Source: Ancalomicrobiaceae bacterium (lineage in GTDB: Bacteria > Pseudomonadota > Alphaproteobacteria > Rhizobiales > Ancalomicrobiaceae). Taken from it: a stretch of DNA of 47,800 bases. This document shows positions 41,841-47,800 of the stretch, in pieces; position 1 is the stretch's first letter; the number at the start of each line of letters is the position of its first letter. The stretch spans positions 1 to 47,800 of the forward strand of contig JARLIU010000201.1 in NCBI GenBank assembly GCA_031291595.1, given 5' to 3'. Both the position numbers and the translations under genes were made by a program. The notes beneath the pieces are model-generated. The model saw only the letters and a list, made by a program, of their open reading frames with translations, did not search any database and was not told the origin of the DNA.

Positions 41841-42485
41841 GTGACTAATATGGCTGGCAACATCAACAACCACGAAATGATCTACATAGTCGACGACGAT
41901 CCGGCCGTCCGCGATGCGTTGTCCGTCGTCTTCTCGCTCGAGGGCTTCGGTGTTTCGGCCTACGAAACCGCCGACAGCTTCCTGGAAGCGACGCGCAAGG
42001 CGATTCCGGCCTGTGTCATCGTCGATGTCCACATGCCCGGCCGCTCCGGCATCGATCTGCTGAAGGTTTTGAACGCGCAGCACTATCCGGCGCCGATCTT
42101 CATCATCTCCGGCCAGGGCGACATTCCGATGGCGGTGAGTGCCATCAAGTATGGCGCTTTCGACTTCATCGAGAAGCCGTTCGATGCCGACACCGTCGTC
42201 GACCGGGTGCGCAAGGCGATCGCTACGGTCGACCGGCACCGCAACGGCGAAACCAGGTCGCCGACCACGGCAGACTTCCCCGGCAAGGATCTGCTGACGC
42301 CGCGCGAACTGGAAGTGCTGGCGCAGATCACCGGCGGCGCTTCCAACAAGGAGGCCGGTCGCCAACTCGGCATCAGCCCGCGCACGATCGAAGTGCATCG
42401 TGCCCGCATCATGGAAAAACTCGGCGCCCGCAACGCCGCCGATCTCGTTCGCATCGTGCTGACGCGCGAAGCCGAGCAAGGCTGA
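41841..42485 (+). CDS. fixJ: FixJ-like response regulator
   Basis: This 214-residue regulator has a receiver domain (IYIVDDDPAVRDAL, Asp62 in VIVDVHMPG, and the lysine in DFIEKPFDAD) and a LuxR-type helix-turn-helix (LTPRELEVLAQITGGASNKEAGRQLGISPRTIEVHRARIMEKL). The sequence is close to FixJ, which when phosphorylated by FixL activates fixK (and in some species nifA) under low oxygen. The GTG at 41841 or the in-frame ATG at 41850 could be the start. It follows fixL after 623 bases; no fixNOQP genes are in the window. Confidence 0.92.
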   Translation: MTNMAGNINNHEMIYIVDDDPAVRDALSVVFSLEGFGVSAYETADSFLEATRKAIPACVIVDVHMPGRSGIDLLKVLNAQHYPAPIFIISGQGDIPMAVSAIKYGAFDFIEKPFDADTVVDRVRKAIATVDRHRNGETRSPTTADFPGKDLLTPRELEVLAQITGGASNKEAGRQLGISPRTIEVHRARIMEKLGARNAADLVRIVLTREAEQG

Positions 42486-42788
42486 GCCGATCCCAGGGAG
42501 GGACAAGACCCCGATCGTGTCACCACGGGTAGGTGGCGGTCGGGGTGATCGGACCATCGTGACGGTAGCGCCGGCGGCGCCGGTTCGTCTGCGATCTCTG
42601 TGCAATAGCTCTCCCAATCCGACGTTTGGTCGTGTCGCCGCGATGCTGGTCCGGCGACCGCGGGGTGTTGCTGCGGTCGGCATAGGGAGGACTACGAATT
42701 GGACTCGCCTCGGGTGGCGCGCACATTGTAAGTACGGCGATGGATGTTGTGTGCAATCGCCGATGCGATCTGGCCCGAGGAGCGGTTC
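42486..42788. other. Intergenic region between fixJ and the lone receiver gene
   Basis: These 303 bases hold no gene I can support. No strong hairpin or promoter boxes were recognised; the receiver gene may be read from the fixJ transcript or from its own promoter. Confidence 0.4.
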
Positions 42789-43130
42789 GTGAAGGTTCAT
42801 ATTCTCGAAGACGACGCGGGAGTGAACGAATCGCTGCGGACGCTGTTGCAGGCGTTCGGCTATACGGTCACGTCGCACGAGAATGCCGCGAGCTTCTTTC
42901 TGGCGCATCCGCCGGAAGCGGACGAGTTGGTGATCGTCGACCTCGGCCTGCCGGACATCGACGGCGCCAGCGTCATCCGCTGGGTCGAGAGCCTGTCGCG
43001 GCCGCCGCGCGTCATCGTCATCTCCGGCCAGCCGCAGCGCTTGATCGATCGGGCGCTGAAGGACGTCCCGAATATCACCGTGCTGCGCAAGCCGCTGAGC
43101 GGCGAGAGCCTGATGCCGCTGTTGACCTGA
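42789..43130 (+). CDS. Single-domain response regulator
   Basis: This 113-residue protein is a receiver domain alone: VHILEDDAGVNESL with the acidic pair, phospho-acceptor Asp51 in LVIVDLGLPD, the switch region VIVISGQ, and the lysine in VLRKPLSG. It has no DNA-binding domain. The domain is FixJ-like. Such proteins act as phosphate sinks, as protein-interaction switches, or like the FixL inhibitor FixT. GTG at 42789 follows GAGGAGC. It lies between fixJ and fixK on the same strand, which suggests a part in the oxygen circuit, though this is inference. Confidence 0.85.
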   Translation: MKVHILEDDAGVNESLRTLLQAFGYTVTSHENAASFFLAHPPEADELVIVDLGLPDIDGASVIRWVESLSRPPRVIVISGQPQRLIDRALKDVPNITVLRKPLSGESLMPLLT

Positions 43131-44138
43131 CGGCGGGGCGCGTTGCCCATCGATCAGCTGATAGTTTGCCGATCGAATTGACCGGCCGCCGATGCGGAGG
43201 CCGGACCGGCAAGCCCGTCACGATCGGTGTGGAGCGGAGCCCGATCGATCGGAATTTGCGGCGCCTGCGGCAAGGGCGGGCGGCGGCCCGGGCCAACCGG
43301 GTGTGAAAACGAGTCCGGACGATGGGCGAATCGCGCCGTTGGGTTGGCGCTTCGAGGCGGCATTGCGTCCCGACGCGTGGGCTGGCGGGGCTGCCGTGAT
43401 GGACCGTAGCCGATGGTCCGGCGGCTTCGGAGATTCACCTGCCGTTTACTGTCCCGATCGATGTAATCGTTTACCGCTCGGCAGCTCAGATGATTCGGCA
43501 TGGCGAGCGGTTTGACATACCCCAAAGTGCAGCTCGTGGCCGGCGAAATGGCGGGGTCTCGACCGGCTTCGCCGCGCATTCGTACAATCACGGCGGGTAT
43601 CTCGGTAGCACTCAGCCACGTTCGGCCGACTGTTCTGCCATTCATCAGAATTGCCGGGCTGTCGCGGGACGGCACGGACATTGGACCAACCATTAACCAT
43701 TTGCCCCGTCTTAGAGGTCGAAGCGTCACCACAGATCGGTGGGCGCGTCGATGAGTGCAGCTCTTCGTTGCTATCTGTACGTACATATACGATATTGAAT
43801 ACGAATCGAGTGGGCGGAGAGCTCGGTGTTTGCGTGTGCACTGCAACCCGGCCGGAACAACCAGACGTAGCCCTCCGCTAAAGCACCGGCAGGTCGTCAA
43901 TAGGTAGATTGTCGTAAGTATGGCAACCAAATTGTGCGTCTAAAGGCGAGTGTATAGGTTCCCCTACGGATGACAGAAACGTAGTTATCCAGATCACTCC
44001 AAGGTAGCGTTCTGGGAAAACGTTCACCGAGGTGTGATGGCAAACCGATGACCGGTTTGCCGAACACGAATCGATTTCTTCCTGCGGACGGACGTCGTGC
44101 AAGCGGCGGCAGGGTAATCGATGCGAGGAGGGAAAAAC
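43131..44138. other. One-kilobase control region upstream of fixK
   Basis: These 1008 bases hold no gene I can support. The second half is less G+C-rich. Possible FixJ-type elements are GTACGTAC (43777-43784), GTAAGTA (43914-43920) and ACGTAG (43979-43984). GAGGAGGG just before 44139 is the fixK ribosome site. Confidence 0.45.
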
Positions 44139-44849
44139 ATGGCTTACACTGAGCACGATAACGTAGCATCGGGCGTCGTTATACCCTTGCGCACGTCCGA
44201 TAGGGACGTGGAATGGCGTGAATTCGCCCGCTCGACCCGCGTCAAATACCAGCGGCTCGAGCAACATTCGGTTGTTTTCTACGAAGGCGACAAGGCGGAT
44301 CGGGTCTTCGAAGTGATCGAAGGCGCAGTAATGCTTTTCAAGCTTTTGCCCGACGGTCGCCGCCAAGTTGTCGACGTGCTCGGACCGGAAGACGTCTTCG
44401 GCCTGCCGCGCGGCAGGGACTATGACTGCAACGCCGAGACGCTGTCGCGCACCACTCTCAGGGTATTCGACCGCCGCGATGCTGAAAACCGCACTGAGGT
44501 ACAGGGCCATCTCGCCCGTTGCCTGACTGCCCAGGTCGAAAAGCTGCATGACCATGCCGTGCTGCTCGGCCGCAAGTCCGCCTTCGAGCGCGTCGCCTCC
44601 TTCCTGTTCCGTTGCGTCCCCGCCTGCCAGCAGCTCGACTGCCTCGGCGACCAGCGCACCGGCGGCGAGAGCGTCATCGTCCTCAATATGACACGCCAGG
44701 AAATCGCCGACTACCTCGGCCTTACCATCGAGACGGTCAGCCGCGTGATCTCGGAATTCAAGCGCAAGGGACTGATCCTGTTGGAGAAACAGGACCGCAT
44801 CCGCATCAACAACCTGTGCGGCATCTGCCGGCTGACCGGCACCCACTGA
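44139..44849 (+). CDS. fixK: FixK/FNR-type transcriptional regulator
   Basis: This 236-residue Crp/Fnr-family protein has an N-terminal cyclic-nucleotide-like beta barrel (VVFYEGDKADRVFEVIEGAVMLFKLLPDGRR) and a C-terminal winged helix. The recognition helix IETVSRVISEFKRKG has Glu198, Ser201 and Arg202, the E-x-x-S-R set of FNR that reads TTGAT-N4-ATCAA. There is no N-terminal four-cysteine cluster, so it does not sense oxygen directly and fits FixK, acting below FixL-FixJ. C-terminal Cys227 and Cys230 (NLCGIC) may give redox control. ATG follows GAGGAGGG. Confidence 0.88.
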   Translation: MAYTEHDNVASGVVIPLRTSDRDVEWREFARSTRVKYQRLEQHSVVFYEGDKADRVFEVIEGAVMLFKLLPDGRRQVVDVLGPEDVFGLPRGRDYDCNAETLSRTTLRVFDRRDAENRTEVQGHLARCLTAQVEKLHDHAVLLGRKSAFERVASFLFRCVPACQQLDCLGDQRTGGESVIVLNMTRQEIADYLGLTIETVSRVISEFKRKGLILLEKQDRIRINNLCGICRLTGTH

Positions 44850-45014
44850 AGCCCTTTCTCCCAACCGCATCGAGGAAAATGCCGGTCGAAACCTTTCGGC
44901 CGGCATTGTCACATCTGCGCCCGCCGGTGGACCGGGCAGGGCGGGAGCGAAGCGCCCGGCGCAGTGCATTTTCATATCGGGCCGAGTCGGGCAATGTTTT
45001 CGATCGCGGTGCGG

Positions 45015-45093
45015 CTAGTGGAGCGAATTCGACATTTGAGTCCCAACTCGCGGTCGGATCGGAACTCAAATGTCGAATTCAAAGCTCCACTAG
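45015..45093. repeat. Palindromic hairpin element A (CTAGTGG...CCACTAG)
   Basis: A 79-base imperfect palindrome begins CTAGTGGAGCGAATTCGACA and ends with its near complement, closing CCACTAG. The two arms are about 26 bases each. The stretch between fixK and the deacylase gene (44850-45436) contains this element and element B and no gene. Confidence 0.88.
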
Positions 45094-45106
45094 ATTCAGA
45101 CGGTTG

Positions 45107-45183
45107 CTAGTGGTCCCTTGACTCCGACATTTGCTCAAGCGCGTGCGGCAAGTGGGACGCAAATGTCGGAGTCGGACCACTAG
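45107..45183. repeat. Palindromic hairpin element B (CTAGTGG...CCACTAG)
   Basis: A 77-base imperfect palindrome with the same CTAGTGG/CCACTAG ends as element A and the shared core CGACATTTG. It lies 13 bases after element A in tandem. Together they resemble a small non-coding repeat family of the REP or MITE kind. Confidence 0.88.
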
Positions 45184-45436
45184 ACCCGTCCGGGGCAAGG
45201 CCCAAGACCACGACCGATATCAATGAGTTGGAGCGCGATCCATGGCGAAGGCCGCACGCACGCGTCGCCATCCGGCTCTCGCGGCTTGTGGTCGCAGGTA
45301 GGCGTCGCCCGAACATCGTCGGCATCTTGGGGATCGCGTGCCGGCGTTGCCAGGCGCCGACGAACGCGGCATTGTCCCGCCGGTTTCGATCCGCCCCGCA
45401 GCCTTCGCGCTGAAACGCCGCACCAGGAATGCCATC

Positions 45437-45916
45437 GTGTCCGCGACCCCTGCCACCCAGTTTCTCAAAGCGCGCAACATCGACTTCGACCTGCTCGAAT
45501 ACGCGCATGATCCGCGTGCCGAGGCCTACGGGCTTGAGGCGGTGGAGAAACTCGGGCTCGACGCTGCAAGCGTTTTCAAGACGCTGGTGGTCTCGGATGA
45601 GGGAACGCCGGCGCATCACGCGCTGGTGCTGGTACCGGCGGCGGAGAAGCTGAACCTGTCGGTCGCCGCCAAGGCGTTGGGGTGGAAGCGCGCAGCGATG
45701 GCAAAGCCGGCCGATGCGCAGCGGCTCACCGGCTACGTGCTCGGCGGCATTTCGGCCTTCGGCACCAAGAAGCCGCTCCCGGTGTTGGTCGACGACAGCC
45801 TCGTCGGCCAAGCGAAAATCCATCTTTCCGGCGGCAAACGCGGGCTGGAGATCCGCGTGGCAGCTGCGGACCTCATCGCAGCGTTGTCGGCCGTGGCGGC
45901 ACCGATCTGTGCCTGA
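45437..45916 (+). CDS. Cys-tRNA(Pro)/aminoacyl-tRNA deacylase (YbaK/EbsC family)
   Basis: This 159-residue protein matches YbaK: ATQFLKARNIDFDLLEYAHDP, LDAASVFKTLVV with the conserved lysine (Lys48), AAEKLNLSVAAKALGWKRAAMA, GYVLGGISAFGTKKPLPVLVDD and LSGGKRGLEI. YbaK removes cysteine wrongly attached to tRNA-Pro, acting in trans with prolyl-tRNA synthetase. A GTG at 45437 with AGGA upstream gives the length usual for the family; longer in-frame starts add unconserved sequence. Convergent with hemN. Confidence 0.9.
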   Translation: MSATPATQFLKARNIDFDLLEYAHDPRAEAYGLEAVEKLGLDAASVFKTLVVSDEGTPAHHALVLVPAAEKLNLSVAAKALGWKRAAMAKPADAQRLTGYVLGGISAFGTKKPLPVLVDDSLVGQAKIHLSGGKRGLEIRVAAADLIAALSAVAAPICA

Positions 45917-46056
45917 GGGGTGATTCGGCACCGTGGGTACTGGACCGGCGCGGACCGTCCGAAGCGCCAGTGTCGACACAAAGCCCCTGTGAATGCAAGC
46001 ATTGATTGTGCAATCGTGCATTTGTGCCAGAAAAGTGCAATTTTCGGGACGATGCG

Positions 46057-47409
46057 TCAGACTGCGACGGAATGCCGCGCATTCGGCCGGGCCAGATAGG
46101 CATCGAACGCCGCGGCGACGACGCGCACCAGCGGCCGCCCCGCCTCGGTGACGCTGACGCGGGTATCGGTCACTTCGGCGAGCCCGTCGACAACGAGCCG
46201 GTCGAGCGCCGCCACGCTGCCCATCAGCATCGATTGCTTGACGCCGAAGGCGCGACAGACGTCGCCAGTGTCGACGGTGAAATCGCACATCAGCCGCTCG
46301 ATGATCGCGCCGCGCAACCGGTCTTCGAGGCTCAGCTCCTTGCCCTTGACCGTCGCCAGATGCCCCGATTCGATTGCCGCGCCCCAGCCGCCGACGTCCT
46401 GGATGTTCTGCACGTAGCCATTCGGCAGCCGGCCGATGGAGGAGGCCCCGAGGCCGATCAGCGTCTTGGCATCGTCCGTCGTATAGCCCTGGAAATTGCG
46501 GGCGAGCCTGCCCTCCGCCGCTGCAATCGCCATCGAATCATCGGCGCGGGCGAAATGGTCGAGCCCGATCGCCACATAGCCGGCCGCGGCGAGCGCCGCG
46601 TGTGCCGCGGCTTCCAATTCGAGCCGGGCCTGCGTGCCGGGCAGCGCCGCGTCGTCGATCAGCCGCTGGTGCAGCTTGAACCACGGCACATGCGCGTAGC
46701 CGAACAGCGCGATGCGGCTCGGCCGGAAGGCGACGGCTTGCCGGACCGTCGCATCGATGCCCGCGGCGGTCTGGTGCGGCAACCCGTACATCAGGTCGAA
46801 ATTGATCGCCTCGATGCCGGCACCGCGCAGGGCGTCGACGGCGGCTTGCACCGTTTCGACCGACTGGATGCGGCCGATCGCGTGCTGCACCTTGGCGTCG
46901 AAGTCCTGCACTCCGAGGCTGGCGCGATTGATGCCAGCCTCGACCAGCGTCGCCGCCAACTCGACATCGACCGAGCGCGGATCGAGCTCCATCGCGTGTT
47001 CCGCATCGGGGAGAACGTCGAAATGCGCGGCGACGGCGGCGATCACGGCCAGCAGGCTGTCGCGAGGCAGCAGGCTGGGCGTGCCGCCGCCCCAGTGGAT
47101 GTGGCTGACCGGCTGCCGGGAGCCGATAAATCGCGAGACCAGGCCGATCTCGTTGATCAGCACGGCGGCATAGTCGATCAGCGGCCCGTCACGCAACGAC
47201 GCCTTGGTGTGGCAGCCGCAATAATGGCAGATGGCCCGGCAGAACGGCACATGCAGATAGAGCGACACCGGATCGCCCGCCGGAATCGCAGCCAGCCAAC
47301 CGCGCGCCGTCTCCGGCCCGACGTCTCCGGAGAAATGCGGGGCGGTCGGATAGCTCGTGTAGCGAGGCACCGACAGGCTGGCGTAGCGGGCTTCGATCTC
47401 AGGTGTCAT
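46057..47409 (-). CDS. hemN: Oxygen-independent coproporphyrinogen III oxidase
   Basis: This 450-residue radical-SAM enzyme has VPRYTSYPTAPHF, the cluster motif CRAICHYCGC (Cys57, 61, 64, with Cys66), HWGGGTPSLL, and GVQDFDAKVQHAIGR. It decarboxylates coproporphyrinogen III to protoporphyrinogen IX without oxygen, keeping haem synthesis going under anaerobic or microaerobic life. ATG at 47409 fits the family start; an upstream in-frame ATG at 47445 would overlap the FNR box and adds 12 unconserved residues. It stands alone, convergent with the deacylase gene. Confidence 0.95.
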   Translation of the reverse strand: MTPEIEARYASLSVPRYTSYPTAPHFSGDVGPETARGWLAAIPAGDPVSLYLHVPFCRAICHYCGCHTKASLRDGPLIDYAAVLINEIGLVSRFIGSRQPVSHIHWGGGTPSLLPRDSLLAVIAAVAAHFDVLPDAEHAMELDPRSVDVELAATLVEAGINRASLGVQDFDAKVQHAIGRIQSVETVQAAVDALRGAGIEAINFDLMYGLPHQTAAGIDATVRQAVAFRPSRIALFGYAHVPWFKLHQRLIDDAALPGTQARLELEAAAHAALAAAGYVAIGLDHFARADDSMAIAAAEGRLARNFQGYTTDDAKTLIGLGASSIGRLPNGYVQNIQDVGGWGAAIESGHLATVKGKELSLEDRLRGAIIERLMCDFTVDTGDVCRAFGVKQSMLMGSVAALDRLVVDGLAEVTDTRVSVTEAGRPLVRVVAAAFDAYLARPNARHSVAV

Positions 47410-47444
47410 CCGGACTACAAGGGCCAATGCCGGGACGAGGCGCA

Positions 47445-47458
47445 TTGATCGCGGTCAA
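47445..47458 (-). promoter_or_regulatory. FNR/FixK box upstream of hemN
   Basis: TTGAT-CGCG-GTCAA matches the anaerobox TTGAT-N4-ATCAA in nine of ten defined bases. Its centre is about 42 bases before the hemN ATG at 47409. A class II activator site (centre -41.5) would place transcription start at about the ATG. FixK (44139-44849) has the matching recognition residues. Confidence 0.75.
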
Positions 47459-47800
47459 ACCCGGCAAAGCCGCTGCACGCAAGGTTTTCCAAATGACTGG
47501 AACAGGTTGGGAGCGCAACGGCCGCTGGCGCGGCTGCCGTTGCGACCATTGGCCGGGGGAAATCTCCGCACGGAAAGATCCATAGCCGAACGGGAAGGGC
47601 GAGCACGGCGATCAGGGGGGCGCCCAACCTCGACCACCAACCGGGCCAAGGATTTGCCGCAGTCGCCCGATGCTGCGGCGCCGGGGGAATCTCCTCATCG
47701 ACGAAAGAATGACGCGGCATTTTCGCCCACCCAAACATGCCGATGGCGTCCGAAAAAGCGCTCGCCGGGCAACCACGGGCGCCGGCGCGTCGCGCGCCGA
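47459..47800. other. Sequence beyond hemN to the window edge
   Basis: These 342 bases carry no gene I can support. Open frames on the minus strand lack protein patterns. The next gene presumably starts outside the window. Confidence 0.4.

Noticed and set aside
41407-41869. Small proteins of 100-130 residues in the fixL-fixJ gap on either strand
   Set aside because: Several overlapping frames exist, all rich in Arg, Pro, Gly and Ser with no recognisable fold or ribosome site.
47415-47738. A 107-residue minus-strand frame upstream of hemN
   Set aside because: It spans the FNR box and the hemN start region, has no protein pattern and is most likely non-coding.

Overview
The window is high-GC DNA, densely coded on both strands, from a nitrogen-fixing alphaproteobacterium. 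The gene content points to the order Hyphomicrobiales: an Irr-type Fur protein, FixL/FixJ/FixK-type regulators, DUF992 and IalB-like secreted proteins, a LapA/IhfB/SppA neighbourhood, and alphaproteobacterial repeat hairpins. No rRNA, tRNA, CRISPR array, transposase or phage gene was found. Genus cannot be fixed from this sequence alone.

Region 1 (1-8.5 kb) is a nif and molybdenum island. On the minus strand a sigma-54 promoter with an IHF site leads into nifE-nifN-nifX, a DUF269 gene, a small Rop-like gene, fdxB and irr. These supply the FeMo-cofactor scaffold, cofactor carrier and ferredoxin functions; nifHDK is not in the window. Downstream lie a DUF992 gene, a plus-strand DUF2478 gene, the minus-strand mop-modD pair, and a truncated probable nifQ with its own sigma-54-like site. 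The operon is studded with palindromic repeats, one of which has become coding sequence at the nifE 3' end.

Region 2 (8.8-19.1 kb) is housekeeping: cold-shock protein and DEAD-box helicase, GNAT acetyltransferase, SH3-like secreted protein, 2-hydroxyacid dehydrogenase, phospholipid methyltransferase-like protein, SppA, IhfB, LapA-like protein, an ornithine cyclodeaminase-family enzyme, a TerB-like protein and a zinc metallopeptidase.

Region 3 (19.1-27.5 kb) is a sugar or sugar-acid module: an rbsB-rbsA-rbsC-type ABC importer, a GntR/FCD regulator in an operon with a D-threo-aldose dehydrogenase-like reductase, and a divergent UxaA-family dehydratase. Matching promoter/operator-like sequences lie before the binding-protein gene and before the regulator.

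Region 4 (27.8-34 kb) is mixed: an S24/HTH regulator, an IalB-like protein, an esterase, a CPA2 antiporter and two FHA-domain proteins.

Region 5 (34-47.5 kb) is rich in signalling. It holds a CrbS/CrbR-like pair (symporter-fused hybrid kinase and LuxR-type regulator), an aminotransferase, then fixL, fixJ, a lone receiver-domain gene and fixK. Last come a YbaK-type deacylase and hemN, which has a near-perfect FNR/FixK box upstream. FixL-FixJ-FixK and hemN form a plausible low-oxygen circuit in the same chromosomal area as the nif genes.
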